64,000 nt of DNA from Limanda limanda. Its lineage: Eukaryota; Chordata; Actinopteri; Pleuronectiformes; Pleuronectidae. Position numbers and translations under genes: made by a program. This document shows positions 13,500-27,400 of this stretch, one piece after another; position 1 is the first letter of the stretch; every line of letters starts with the position of its first letter. The notes beneath the pieces were generated by a model. That model searched no databases. It was not told where the DNA came from and saw nothing but the letters and a program-made list of their open reading frames with translations. The stretch is from the NCBI RefSeq assembly GCF_963576545.1, contig NC_083648.1:13655239-13719238 (forward strand), given 5' to 3'.

Positions 13500-16385
13500 A
13501 TGAATGACCCTTGAGTTATTTACTGAGAAACAGAACTAGAAGCTAATTTAAAAGCTATTAGTCATGAGAATAGACAGATAAGCTGAGTGTCAGTGAAGCC
13601 AATACAAATGTGGAAATAAATTAAGTTGTGTGATGTATAATTGCACTTGTTTCCCCACTAGAGGGAGTAAGATGCCCAAGTTCTGCAAAAGAAGCAGCCA
13701 GCATTATAGATATAAGTGCAGTTTCAGACTGAATGTTGCATTAGAAATGTTGCATTAGAAATGTTGCAACCAACGAATAGGAAGTTGAATAAATGAGATA
13801 ATCTGATTGAGAACAATTTCATCAAATCAAAAGAAAGACTCAACATGTTCTGGTACACTTACTGCCTGCTGCTTTCATTCCACACAACAGGGCGGTAAAG
13901 CTAATTCTTATGGACACTTCTTACTCCCACATCTTATTCCCCACATCTCAGTTGCTGATGAAACATCTGATTTCGGTTCAGTGCCTTTAAATGTTCTGTT
14001 AGTCAACTAGGTTAAGAAGCAGCGTCAGAAAGCAGGAGTGAAATCCTTGTTATATTTTTCTAATTTACAGAATTTATATTTAGAGCACCTTTCATAAGCA
14101 ATTAATATAAATTGTTGAGCATAACTCTTCATACTCTTCAATCATTTTAGTTTTTGATTATGCTATATCACCTGGATAAAAGATTCACTTTTTTATAACA
14201 TTATAACACATATTGTTAGATGTTGAGCATTGCCCTTTACCTAATTGTTAATACATCAGTTATATATCTATAACTTTATCTCTTTATTACTGCGGGCATA
14301 TCTTTACCCTCTCAAATTTGGAATAAAATTTCATTAAATTATTTTATAAATTAATATATTTCCAAATCACATATTGATTTGAAATGACAAGAAATGCAAA
14401 TTTCCTACAAATGTATCAACTATACTAAAGAATAATAATGTGTGCATGTCTCAAATTTTATACATTTAGATTTTACTTGGCATCTACATAATATGTATAT
14501 ATCCTCTGCTGTTCTGAGGGAAACACAGTGTTTAGAGTGGGCAGCCGGTTTTAGAACAAAAATTATAACATAACACGCTGTGACACAATAAACTTTAGAG
14601 TATGATATCTCTGATAATGTCCAATGTAACATTATAAAAGCCTTAATTTTTCTTTATTTGTCACTTAAAAAAAAAAAAAACATCTTCATTATCCTAATTT
14701 TTCTACTAAAAAGTGTAAGTTAATATAATATGTGAGTCACAAGTGTCATTTTTGTCCCCAAAGGAGATTAAATTTGATTCCATCATTTTGTAATGATGGA
14801 AAGTCCGGAAAGCTACAAATGTGTCTCAATGCAACTCTGAATGATGAGAAAGGACATTCAATATATACATTTTATGAAGAATACTGTCATAGAACAGTGA
14901 AACCTGTAAAAGAGGGAAGCCTAGAAATTCATCTCCATCTACTGGGGAAGCACACAAATTTACCTCACATTTCCACCTTAATTATGTTGCTGTTGGTGGC
15001 AGTGGTAGTGGTGTGTGTATGTGTGTATGTGTGTATGTGTGTATGTGTGTATGTGTGTATGTGTGTGTGTGTTAAAATGTTGTTTTGCTTGTTTGTTTAT
15101 AGGCCTATCTGTGGATATGTGTGTATGTGCACATTTATGTATTTTCTACTACTCTGTGAAAATATAAATAACTACCTTGGCGGTGTGTGCAGTGTAATCT
15201 GCTCCCAGCAGGCTGGATTCCCACTGTGAGAAAGACAGTATATTGTTCCTGCAGCACCACAGATAACAACTCATTAGCATACTGAATCATTTGGCTGCAA
15301 GAGCCACTCTGCCACCCATCTGCACTGAGCTGATAAACACACACACACACACGCCAGCTCACAGACACACACACACGCCAGCTCACACACACACACACAC
15401 AGACAGACACACACACACACATTCAGATCTATGCAGAGCACACACATACACTCACCAACATGTACACATACACACACGAGCACAGGCCTCCTCTCATTCC
15501 CTCCCTCTCAGTCCCTCATATACACTCCCTGTATCCCTCTCTTTTTTTTGTCTTTTTGAGAGTCGGGAACACTGAAGCAGGTAAATGTTTGGCAGGCATT
15601 AACCTGGAGAGGCCCTCAGAGGAGTCCCAGCACAGCCAGAGCCGAGCACAGGAGAGGTCTCCAAACACCTGGATGTCTCTGATGCTCCCTGGAAGCGCTT
15701 CTCGTTTTTTTTTTTAGCAACATGCAAAAAGCTGATGCAGTCGAGGTTCTGGTGGAGAAGTCTGCTGTGTAAAAGTAAAGGAAGTAGACTTGAGAAAAAA
15801 TGTGGCGCTAATTTCTTATTAATGATCCCTATAGGGCCCAAACATAACTTTTGGATTGCGTAAGTGAATCGCTTGCCGGGGCGGCAGGAGTCTCGATCGG
15901 TATGGCGGTTCCACAGTGTGTGTACAGACACAACAGTGTGCGGGCTGTCAAAACCACTTTCACAATGGCAGGATATCCTGCAGGTCACAGAGCCACGGTA
16001 ACCTCCAAGGGAAGTTGTCACTTGTTGGTAGGAAGTGAGGATTCCAGCGTCTCGTGGGGGGAGTTTCATAAGTAGACATGTGGTTTTCACTATACACTGT
16101 ACAGATAAGGTGGGAAACAGCTGTGTGGTGTGTGCCATTATCTCCCTCTAAGGGTTGCGCTAATTAGGTTCTTAGAATTATGAAAAAGTGAATATAATGA
16201 AGAAATGTTCTCAATGATGCAATATGGGACAAAAGCGTTTCTATTGAGAGAAATTACCTTAGCCGGTCTTAATTGAACCACATCAAACTGATCTCTATTA
16301 ATTTAACATGAACTCAAATTAACTGAACCGAGTCAAGAAGAGCCACAACTCGCTTGAGTGAGATCAAATACAAGGCTTTTCCTCT
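13500..16385. other. Spacer between otol1 and tal1
   Basis: No gene supported. A small tandem unit (ATGTTGCATTAGAA, about three copies) is at 13733-13770, a TGTG/TATG microsatellite at 15009-15073, interrupted CA arrays at 15335-15422, and poly-A/T runs near 14668 and 15705. Open frames here are short or repeat-driven. Confidence 0.5.
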
Positions 16386-17826
16386 TTGTTTTATTCAAGG
16401 GTTTTTTGTATAAAATTCATCAATTTAACATTGGATATATTTATTGATACAGCTATCTTACAACAAATATGTCATTAACAAACGTACAATGTCCCTTTAC
16501 TGCAATTCATAAAATACCATAGTTACCAAAGGTACCAATAGAGGCTACTATTAAGTCCTGCTGAAAAAAGCAGAATAACAAGCAACGCACTTTATTGTCT
16601 TTGTCAGAAAACTGCTGGTGTCGTGTGCGTGTATGTGTGTGCGTGTGTGTGTGTGTTTGTGTGCTAGCATGTGAGTGTGTGTGTATGTGCGCGTGCCTCT
16701 GCCTGTATGCGTATTTGTGAAATGCGGCAATGAAGGGATTTGTCTGTGTACCTTACTAAACTACAACTGCATTACAGTTTAAAGAGAAACAAAAACAAAC
16801 ACTGAAAGAGACATTCATATCAAAAGGACTGCATGGGTCATCTTGTGATTTCATTCGACCCATAGTTTGTACACTTTAAGAAACACACTGCATGTCTTGT
16901 ACCTCCACAGCAATTTCAAATAGATAGAACGAATCGTTCCAGGCAGCGAAATAGTTTACCTGTCTGTTGCTGTATTTGGTGTACATTTTTTGTCACCACC
17001 TTAAAGTGTTAAAATAATTAAAATGGTACCACATTTGATGTACTAGGTTCAGTTGCTTGTTTTTACATTTCCGACACTTCCTCTCATTTATCCTCATTTC
17101 GACCGTCTCATAAAAAGACTGTTTTGCTAGTAAACCCATTGACAAACACGCTACGGTACATCTTCAATCACATGACTTGAACTCGAGTCACTGTTATTAC
17201 ATTGTGCCGTGGAAATATAATGTTATTTACAACACATGGGCAACTTCATGGATAGTCCGGTCCATTCGGTTACGGCCTCCAACCGAGGCATACTCACTTT
17301 TGTGTCTTTGCTCTAACACAGTAAATTTGTTGGGCGTGAATCTGGGCTTAGTCAGTTACACTTGAGATCCATTTATTCTGCAGCAATCTGTAAGCATGTA
17401 AGCTCTATTCTAGCCGCGCCATAATGTGATCAGTATCATATTACACATCAAAAGTCTTTGTTTGTTTTTGTTTTTTTGTGCTCATTCTTTTTTTCTTTGT
17501 GTGTGTTTTTTTTTTTTTTTTTTTTTTGGAGAATCCAGTCTTTGGACTTTCATAACGTAGAAAGTCATAAGCCACAGTCCAGTTAAAGACATGAGACATG
17601 CAGAATTTACAAGTCTTTAGTTGGATCCAATTCAATCGCAATCGAACCAAGCTGATCATCAGAGCTACCTCAGGTTTACTTTGCCCAGAGTCCATTTCGG
17701 ACGCCACGCTCCATTCTCCTTCCTACACTGACAACTCAAAGCTAACAGGTCCTGAGCATATCCATGTCTTATTTTAGATTCTCTTCCAGTCTCAGGTGTT
17801 GTGTCCGTGGTGTGTTGGCGTCGGCA
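16386..17826 (-). other. Candidate tal1 3' UTR
   Basis: Downstream of the tal1 stop on the minus strand. AATAAA signals (TTTATT on plus) occur near 17370, 16589 and 16389; the last would give a 3' UTR of about 1.4 kb. It contains a long T run (about 17506-17528, A on the transcript strand) and a GT-rich tract (about 16620-16690). The end is inferred from signals only. Confidence 0.35.
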
Positions 17827-20242
17827 TCATCGGCGGCTGGAGCCATCCAACGGTCGTCCATTGCGCCTCAGATCCCTGGTAGCTAGATGCAGCGCAGTCC
17901 CACGAGAAGCTGTTAGAGTCCGTGGAGCTGGAGGTGAGTCCTGGTCCTCCATAAAGCTTTCAGGGCTGCCCTCGGCATCGCCATCAGGCAGGCTCCCACA
18001 GCTCGAACCTGGCGACATTGTCTCCTGGAGGTCGTCCCTGGCCAGGCCTACCACTGTGTCCTGATGTGGGCCAACCTGAGGACCCCCATCGTGGGCCCCA
18101 ACCAGCAGGCCTGTTTCCCCATCAGTCGTGCTGCCAACATTCCTCCCTCCGTCCTGGTCCTCGAGGAGGTCGGAGAGGAAGCTGATGTACTTCATGGCAA
18201 GCCGAAGGATCTCGTTCTTGCTCAACTTCTTGTCTGGAGGGTGAGTGGGGATGAGTTTGCGAAGCTCGGCAAACGCCCCGTTCACGTTCTGCTGCCGCCA
18301 GCGTTCGCGGCTGTTGGTAAAGATGCGGCGAACAATCTTTGGCTGGCCAGCTAGTGGAGGAAAAGGGAGGGAAAGAGACTAGTTAGGGGGTTTGGAAAAG
18401 AAGCATCAGTGTAAGATATGACACTTACAGCATGAAAGGCTGGGCTCACACAGATCATAAACTCGGAAAAAGAATAAGGCAATTTATAAAAGATACAAAT
18501 AAAAATGTAAGAAGTAGCAGTGGGAGATGCACATAGGTTGTTGAAGTTTAATAATCCCAGAATTAAACTAAAAAAAGATGTTGAAAAATTGTCCTCTGTT
18601 TAACCATTGACTTTTAGATGAAGGCACAGAATCTATTGGGCCTTGCATAGAAAAAATATCTGTACCATAAATACATTTGTGTGCCAAGTAATGTTTGATG
18701 AAGCATGTCATAGCAGGAAAGGGTGTCGGGGAGACTGTGTGCACCCTCTTTCATATTCTATTTACTTTTTATTTATTGAGGTATGATTCTTTTTTTTTTT
18801 CTTAAAAAAACAACCTACTGCAGGTAGTTACATCCTTCCACCCCCGCCAATGGTGTCTTCCAGGCTATTGTCGCCCTTGGAACACACCCAGTCTATCTTA
18901 ATCCTTCAGCCCACTCTGCAGTAAAACCTTGGCATGGAGGCAGCAGCACCCCCATCCTCCACCTCTGCATGTGGCAGTGAGTGGGCAGCGGTGGAAAAGG
19001 ATGTTTCGAATGAAATAAACCCCCAATCTGGCTGAATAGGTTTCACTTTCATGCCAAGCAGGTATAGCATTATTTGACATTCATGTTATCCGCATCTATT
19101 CATACCATGAGTTATGATGCATGTATTGTTCTTGGGTTAGACACTTAAGCTGAGTGTCCTTTTTGCAGCACATCTTCTGCAACACTCAGATTAGGTACAG
19201 TATATGTCCATGTCAGTGGACAAATGACAGTGTAGATGAGGAGTGGACATTAAGAGGACAAATAAGCAGAAGGAGGACACAGCAGATGTGCGTCTTACCA
19301 TACTTATAAAGATCTAAAATGCACCTACCCTCGTCGAGTTCAACCTCATAAGGCGCCGGGCGGCGCTTTACCCTGTTGCTGGGGTACATGCTGTACTGAT
19401 CCGACTCCCCTCCGAGACTACAGCCACAGAAAGCAGAAAAAAGGTGCACAAGTGTATGAGAAAAACATGAAATCGAGCATTTATCATTTCATTTGTTACA
19501 TATACTCAGAACACACCCCACACTCCTTACATCAGGAGCACACACACAGGCCAATTCTCAATGTTACACATCCACATACACGTTTGTTTACAACATAATG
19601 CAAACCCAAACATCATCTATTCACTGGAGCCTGCTTCAAAGTTTCTATGGTGACCATCAATGACCAAATGAAACGTGCAATCATGAAACTCTCAGACTTT
19701 TCTTTTTTTCCTCTGTGCCTCCACCTTTACCTGTTGATGGCGGCGAGAGGCTGCGCCAGGTTGTAGAGCATGGCCCGAGCCGGGACAGGAAACGCGTTTG
19801 GACTCAGTTGGACCATTCGAGCGTCGTCTCGGTGCGGCAGCGGGAGCGGCAGCGGTGGAGGTCTGCGAAGTTCCGTGATCGGCACCAAATGGCTCTCAGT
19901 CCTCTGCTGCACCGCTTTTATAGCGTCCCTCCTGGAGAGCTCGATCACCGGCACTTCCCTTTTCAGGTCAAGGGCGTTGTGAGAGGCAGTTTCCTTGGCA
20001 ACGCCATTGATGATGAAGCTGATGCTGGTCCCGTTGCGCGAGTTCTGCAGAGGAACGTCATCCGTCTCCTCTGCCCCCTTCAAGCCTCCTCCCCTCGACT
20101 CCCCCGCCTCCCCTCTCCTCGGCTCCTCGTCCTCCTTGCATCCGTTCTGTCTGGAGATAATGGACGAGTCCTTACGTTTTCCAGGACCGGACTCTGCGTC
20201 GGGACTTCCAGGACACAGCTCCGGCTGCCGTTTTTCCATCAT
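17827..20242 (-). CDS. tal1: TAL1/SCL-type bHLH transcription factor
   Basis: Exons 19731-20242, 19329-19417 and 17827-18350 close in frame (374 residues) from [13 protein letters not shown]-terminal blocks shared with fish tal1 are [35 protein letters not shown] and [19 protein letters not shown]; the middle exon gives [20 protein letters not shown]; the bHLH ([20 protein letters not shown], then [20 protein letters not shown]) spans the last intron. The C-terminal block [13 protein letters not shown] is also family-like. TAL1 binds E-boxes with E-proteins and works with GATA1/2, LMO2 and LDB1 in blood and endothelial specification. Helix 2 ends [14 protein letters not shown], while TAL1 elsewhere has INFLAKLL, so this could be a divergent teleost copy. 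LYL1 and TAL2 fit less well because they lack the N-terminal blocks. Confidence 0.9.
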
Positions 20243-20267
20243 TTTCACTCGATCAAGTCCTGAACTC
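20243..20267 (-). other. tal1 5' UTR at the start of the first coding exon
   Basis: A splice acceptor (CTCACTCAG on the minus strand, bases 20268-20276) precedes the start codon by 25 bases. It matches the strong donor at 21571-21576, implying a spliced non-coding first exon and a first intron of about 1.3 kb. Confidence 0.5.
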
Positions 20268-21576
20268 CTGAGTGAGATTTTCATCGATTAATTCACATCC
20301 CAAGACATTATTTGTGACGGTGTAAATATACCACAAAATCACGCATATGCTATCCATTTTAGACTAAATTAGATCATATATTAGAATATATAATTATAAC
20401 TGCAGCCAATTTTAGGAGTAAATATTTATAATATAAATTATCATGATTGGCATTATAATTTTTTCAATCAAAGGCAGACTTTATACTTCCAAAATGAGCA
20501 GTGTATAAAATACAGTTCACTGAATATTATTTACAATCTTTTTTTTATTATTCTTGCCTTTTGTTGGATAAATCTAAAACATGTAAACCTGCAATATAGA
20601 AATTGTTCCACTATTGATACCACATATATGCCATGATAGCTTAATTAAATAAAAGTCAAATTATTGTGTTTGGTGTTGAAGGTTTGAGAACTTTTGTAAA
20701 AGTTAAACTTGCTAGGTTAGAACAACTTACTATATAATTATAAATTTGCCCCAGTTGCACATTTTTTATAATAAATACAAAGGTATATATATATACAGAT
20801 ATAAAACTTGTCCTTCATAGTTTTATCTTGTCGGTTATGCTTGGCTTTTTTTTTCTATGAATCTCTTATCTTCACTTGGCCTTCACACCAGTTCATAGTG
20901 ACAGTTTATACCGTTAACCAACATTTGAGCTTTACATGAATTTGCCCCCTTATGATTTTACAAAGAGAATGTCAGCTGTGTTTTCATTTGGAGGTGAAAC
21001 TCGTCGTTATGTAGAGAGGTTATGGCTGGAGCTTGCTAGTAGGCAATCCTAAATAAATAAATAAAATCCCTTCCTTTTTCCTGCCTGCAGTGAATCCACA
21101 TGTAGCTTGAGAAAAAAACAGCACTCGGATCTGGTCCTTTTAATACAGTTATTAGCGATGGTCGTGTCATTTTTCTTTAATCGTGGTGAAGGCCATGGAG
21201 CTGTTGTTTTTAAGCTGAACATCAAAGCCAGGGCAAACTGAATGTGGGCTACATCGGCGAAGGGTTTCCATTGGTTATTAATTCGATTAAAAAATCCTCA
21301 CAAGACGACTCCTTTATACACCGACAGCAGAACGAAATTCTGAAAAACGCACTTTTATTTCTGGGAATTCTCCATAGGCCTCGCATCCGTTATTACATCC
21401 CGTACAGTTTCAACCACCCGCGATCGGACAATGGCAGAAAAATATAGGCTAAACGCTCCGAACGTGACACCAATAAAATGGAAACGATCGCAATCCCATT
21501 ACAGCCCTTTGGAACAACGAATGCTCCGCTTTACATAAAGAGATGTTTTCTTATTATTTTATTTTTCAGCACTTAC

Positions 21577-21850
21577 CGTTCCAGCCGTGTTGTTGATGTT
21601 ACTGTGTGAGTGGAGCCATTTTGTGAGTGGGTCATCCATGTCTGAGGTTTTCCTTTTTTTTTCTGCTGCCAGTTATGGAGCAGTGTGTGTGTGAGAGTGT
21701 GTGTGTGCATGTATGTGTGTGTGTGTGTGTGTAGCTGAGTTATTTCTCGCCGCATCCACTGCGCTCCCTCAGTATGGGGAGCGGAACACAGGCCGCAATG
21801 TGGCCGAGTGAGATAAGCGCACGGCAGCGGCCTCTTCATTCCCGATAAGC
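21577..21850 (-). promoter_or_regulatory. Candidate tal1 non-coding first exon and promoter with paired GATA sites
   Basis: On the minus strand an exon would end GGCTGGAACG before the consensus donor GTAAGTGC (donor bases 21571-21576). Upstream are two GATA motifs, AGATAAG (core 21812-21815) and CGATAAG (core 21844-21847), same orientation and 32 bases apart, in GC-rich sequence without TATA. The mammalian TAL1 promoter 1a is known to depend on closely spaced GATA sites bound by GATA1. The exon and promoter are inferences from signals. A GT/CA microsatellite lies within (about 21680-21732). Confidence 0.45.
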
Positions 21851-21927
21851 CCCTAAACCCATTATTTATGAAATGATTCATTATTATTTGGCTGTCGTGG
21901 GCTATACAGGCTTGTGGAGGGCAAAGC

Positions 21928-21928
<1 letters not shown>

Positions 21929-21963
<35 letters not shown>
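21929..21963. repeat. Poly(A) tract
   Basis: About 35 consecutive A residues on the plus strand just upstream of the candidate tal1 promoter. Confidence 0.95.
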
Positions 21964-21964
<1 letters not shown>

Positions 21965-21969
21965 CAAAC

Positions 21970-23854
21970 AGGCACAGAGCAACGGCCTGTAACACCGTGA
22001 GGTATAGTAGCTTATACTGTAGCTATACATGAGGTGTTTTAATTCTTCTTCTCTTTTTTCGCGATGTAATAAAACAAAAGCGCAGCTGAAGCTTTTGACC
22101 TTTTGGTATTTTTAACAAAAAGGTGCCCTTTTTGGCAAAGATCATTTCTGACGAGGTAACTGATGACATCATGGTGTATTTTACCTTTTTAATTTTTAGT
22201 TTATCACTTATTTCATCATGATAAAAAAAGAGTTAATCCCTTAATTCATATGAGATTTCTGCGGCTTGAGGCGAATGTGCCACCGATACAATAGATTACA
22301 AAGGACAGGGGGTCTAATTATGGTGTCACGTTAATTGAATGGTCATTAATTCTTCATAAGTAGATGAATAAATATCAGGTGATAAATAAATGCGCTTTTG
22401 CTTGTCATTGTTGGCGTCGGGGGGCTTCGCTCGGCGGTTCCCCCGGGGTCCATGGAGGGAGTCGTGGCTGGAGGAGATAAAAGCCCATCGGCTCCTGCGC
22501 CATCAGATAAAACAGCAGCAACATCAACGGTGACACGATATCAGAGCACATCCAGGACGGCCTAAATGGCGGTAGGTTCACCCTTACAACGGATTCCCCC
22601 ATGCACGCATCGTTTCTTCAACGCAGACAAATACATTTGCAGCTGTTAAATGATCGAAACTGTAGTTGCATTTAAAAAAATCTAATTGCACCGATTCAGT
22701 CGTGACAAGGCAAATGATAGAAGAGATAAAACGCAATTTTTAAAGCTAAATAAGCACCGATCCCTACAATTAGTCACGACCTTTAGACGGCAGTCACGAC
22801 CATCATCCCACATCCGGTCCTTAACAACAGCTTCCCTAGCACGACCTTCCACATCCTGCTTTGTAATCTCTCCTGTGAATTTAGTGATCTGAAATGTGTC
22901 CATTCAAGGTCTAATTGGCCTCCAGGTGGAATGGATAAATAAAGAAAAAAACATCTTGAGCAATTTGAAATCATTTTCCAAGTTCGAATAATTTAAGTGT
23001 CCATGACAATGTGTGACAATATGTGGCTTTGTGATAATTACATTTATTTCTGACATAATTGTACATGACTAATTATCTAAATGTGTTGCACAAGAATAAA
23101 CTCCCCATTTGACAAAAATAAAACTTTTTATTTATTTAGAAGAGAACCAATATCAATTTCATACAGCAATCCGTGATAGCACAAGTAAAATGAGGTGACC
23201 AGGGCCCCAGGGGAAATATGATCTATAATCTAACAAGGTTTACTTACAAGATACTTAATTTCTAGACATATTTTATGTACCAATGTATGATATACCTCTT
23301 TATTTTGAGGTTCTGGCCACGATATCATTTGTGGGACATCCTGACACATGGCAATCATACGAACAACAAACTTAACAGGAACAAAGAAAAACTTTAAACA
23401 TGTGACAGAATGTAGTTGCAAAATGTCATATTATGTTAGAAAGAGCAAAATAACTCACAAGAAAGGAAAAGTGCAGTTCAAATATATTCCTATATCTGAC
23501 CATAAAAACCAAACCTCTGCACAGTCACAAGTTGTGCTGTGTCTGAATCAGTGTTTCTTTTTTGGAATAGACTCACAGTAAATAATCTGAAACCATTTGG
23601 GTAGTCCTTGCTACAACAGGCTTTGTTTGGTTTTGCATTTGGTTATTTTATAGATTTGCCATGGTAATGCAAGTCCAGCGTCATACTCTTTAACATGGGT
23701 TTGCACTAATAGGTAATCAACTTCTGACCCTGTGTGAAATTGCACTGAGATACACATTACATCTACCTAGAGTCCATCAGCAGTGTTTGCTGTGTCGAAT
23801 TATAAACCGAAGCCCCAGGAGAAATTGCTCTGTGCCAGCGTCTGTCTACCCATG
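21970..23854. other. Spacer between the tal1 promoter and the KIAA1614-like gene
   Basis: No gene supported. A GC-richer island at about 22410-22600 makes a short spurious frame; the rest is AT-rich. Some of 23100-23854 is likely to be the 3' UTR of the KIAA1614-like gene (minus strand). Confidence 0.4.
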
Positions 23855-24421
23855 TCAGCGCTGATTGCGTCGTGCTGGCATGATCCGGAGAGATGCGGTG
23901 CTTTCCCTGGTCATGAGCCGAGTCACCTGGTCCAGAGTGAGTCCAGCCAGGGCCTCTCCATTCACCTGCAGAATTTCATCGCCGATGCCGAGGAGGCCCA
24001 CGTAGATGCCTTCGCCTCCACCGTCACCCACTTTCTCTACATAAACACCTGAAGAGCAACACAAGAGAAGGGTAATAGGGAGAAAATACAATTTAGAAAG
24101 TTGAGGAAAGCAGGTGTCGACACACACAGGCTTTGTGTTTAGTGTGTTTAGTGATCCATGCAGCAGAAATACCATATGTAGGAATAATATTCAATTGTGC
24201 AATAATCAGTGACTATCCAATTTCAATTTCATGTAAGTGCAATAATGTGACATTTTAAATATTTGGTTTAATCTGTTCATATATCAATTTTTTTTACAAT
24301 TCCTTTGTATTGTATTTTTAAAACTAATTTATTACCCTTACTGAATGTGTAATCAACTATTCCATCTTTACTGTTGTAACACTGGAAATGTCTCCATAGT
24401 GGGACTAATAAAGGATTATCT

Positions 24422-24492
<71 letters not shown>

Positions 24493-27400
24493 GCTATTAC
24501 CATGATGAAGAACTTAATTATAAGAATGTCTGCTAAATTGACCCTGTGTTGTGATACCTTTATCTATACCCATAGCTAGTTTTTAGCCAAGGTAAATTGA
24601 TAGAATAACGAGAAGCAACAATTTTACTTTTAGGGTTGATCTACATAACATTTTATGGTAATATTTGTAAAACAACAATTGCAAAATTGTTAGGAGTAAA
24701 ACAACTCCAAATCACAGGAAACTGTTTAAACACATTACCTGTGTCTGGTCGACCTTTGCCTCTGGAGATGACAAACCCAAAAGGACCATTTGGGGGTCTG
24801 ACGAGCTCCAGGAGCAGGGTCCCATCAGGGAAGGCGTGGGTGACCCGGCCCACTGGACGCACTATTCTGGAGGGAAGCATGTCCTCAACACTCAGGGCTC
24901 TGTGAAGCTCGAGCTGTGAGCTATCAGGGCTGTAGAAGCAGAAATTCCCCAATTGTCTTTATAATGAAGTAACACAATGCAATGTGGTATAACACCACAT
25001 ACTTTGACTTCCTGTTTATCTTTCTCTCCTGTTTATTCCTCGATCACACCTACCTGGGTGCCAGGCCGTATGGTATATGCATCTCTCCCAGTATTGTTGA
25101 ACGCTCTGTTCTCCTCTCCAAACTCTGCACTGAGGAAGCTTTGCGCAGTTGGGCCAGTGGCAGCACCTAGTGGCAAAAAAAAGGAACTGTAACAAATTGT
25201 GTTTTTCATTTTGGCATAATGCACCACATCAACTTTTGGAAATTTAACTTTTTGGCTCTAACATCCCTATAAAACTCACTTAACAATATCTGGTGCCACA
25301 AACACACACGATGCTAATAGAGGCTATGATTGGCTGGAGCAGAGAGTTGTTTACATTTGTTTGGTGTACTACTGCAGCTGCCAAGATGACAATAAGCATG
25401 GCTTGCAGAGAAAATGGAAGTAAGCATGACAGCGTTATTTGGATTGGCATTTTTTTAAGTTGCAAGAGAATATAAAAGTCAAAAATTCACAACATGGCAT
25501 TAATACTGAAGTCTTGCTCACTGTGTTCAGGGTCTGCAGTGAAGGTGTCCTCTGCATGCGGATGATAGGCTGCGGTCGGCGTGTGGGGCTTGGGGAAGCG
25601 GAGCTGGCCCGGGGCATGGTGGGAACACTGAGCTGTTCCATGCTGTTGGAGCGTCGTCCTTTAACAAGTCTACCAACACTGTTCAGACCAATGGAGGAGA
25701 AGAAGCGACGCAGGAAGAGCTTCGGCCGCCCGTCTAGTTTTCTGTAGAGCAACAATAGATGATTTAGACACAATTACAGCACCAACTACAGAGATTGTTT
25801 TGATAAAGGTTTTATCAATCTGCTAGTTTTTAAAATATCCAGAAGAGGGCAGGGTTGGCCTGATATTCACATTACGTGTTCAACAGTATCATCCTAGGGA
25901 GTGGGGGTCAGGGTTTTAATCTCCTAACCGCTAACACTGGCACGCTCAAGTCATTTTGGAAACAGCACGGGTGGGGGCGGGGGATTTATGGTTTTAGCTA
26001 TGACAGGAGGGTTGTTATCTTGGCTTACCTGGACCCGTCAGAGTTCTCCTCCCATATGGCCTCGGCTTTCAGGTGTTCTGCTCTCAGCAGCTCAGCTCTC
26101 AGGTCCTCGGCCCGAGACATGGCCTGGCCTCGCAGAGCTGGTCGACAATCAGGACCAGAACCAGCGTCTCCATCTAAACCTGTTGGTAGAAATACAGGAT
26201 GTACTCGTGAAATAAATTAATCATTCTCTTGTGTTCTGCTCCGTCACGTTGTATTGTGTCTTATTTGATAGTCTGATTTTGGCAGAATGCAAAGTTCTAC
26301 CTCCACTTTTACTGTTGCTATGGTATTTTAGCAATGCAAAAAACCTAAATGCAGGAAAATAATGTTTGTATACTGTTGAATTACAATAGTATACTATATA
26401 TTAAGCAAAGTGTCCCACTACTGCCTTTGCAGAATGGTAAATAATAAAATATATATTCAATCCATGATTCTTTCCATCACACAGCAGACATACAGGTCTT
26501 AAACTCTTTTCAACCACAGTTACCACTCACTTGTTCCATCTGGAGTGGCATCCCAGAGTTCAGCTGGGGAGTATCTCAGAGTGGAGGGTCTGATACAGGG
26601 CACTGAGCTGCTCGATGCGGGCGCCCCTTGTGTTAAAGACACTGGGGACTCCCGTCTGGCCTCTGGAGAGTCCAGGAGAGTTGAGTGCTGCGCCCCACCC
26701 TCTCCTCCCTGATTTGCAATTTGGAACTGGACTGTAGATTGACTAGCAGCAGAGCGATTCCTCGAGCTTGACTTCAGGGCTGACTTTATAGGTAACAATG
26801 GGGCTGGCGATTCCCTGGGTCCACCGGATGCCCCCAGCAAACATGGCTCATGAGTGATGGGGCTGCCAGGGGCGAAGGAAACAGCCCTGCTCGAGTTGAC
26901 CCTGTTCCTGGGATTTGAGTTACGCCGTTGAGCCCATGATTGACCGTAAGGGCCATTGCCAGACTCCAGCCGACTTTCTCCTTTCCTGCTCCTTCTCCTA
27001 AGTTTCCCAAATCCTGATGACTTCCACACCGTGCTACTCTCCTTATTTTCCCCCAGAATGAATGCTCCAGCAAAAGTGACAGTTAGAGGAGCTTTAGGAC
27101 GAGTACTTGCTTCTGGCTTGTTTGGAGGCACCCAGCGAGGAACTGGTTTTCCCAGAGGGTCCTCTGGGTTGCCAAGCTGCTCTGGCTCAGTGTTCTGTGG
27201 GTCTGATGGTGATAAGACTGGCTGAGGTTCCCGGACCACAGATCCACAGGCCTCACATTTCTTCACCAGCACTATTATCTCTTTAATCACTGTTGTGGTT
27301 TCACTGCTGATATTTCCATCTTCTCGTGTCTGTGAGGGCGGCATGGAGACACTTCTGTTGCTTCTGCTCTTCTCCGAACCACTACTGCTAGAATCTGTAT

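Noticed and set aside
15135..15575. Genes around the CA-rich region at 15.1-15.6 kb
   Set aside because: Frames are driven by CA/GT repeats on both strands.
17827..18350. LYL1 or TAL2 identity for the bHLH gene
   Set aside because: TAL2 lacks a long N-terminus, and LYL1 has different helix residues ([14 protein letters not shown]); the N-terminal blocks match TAL1.
25033..25227. Frame reading GAATGPTAQSFLSAEFGEEN as KIAA1614 exon 7
   Set aside because: Phase from the preceding exon selects the other frame (LRKASSVQSLERRTERSTIL), which also joins correctly to the next exon.
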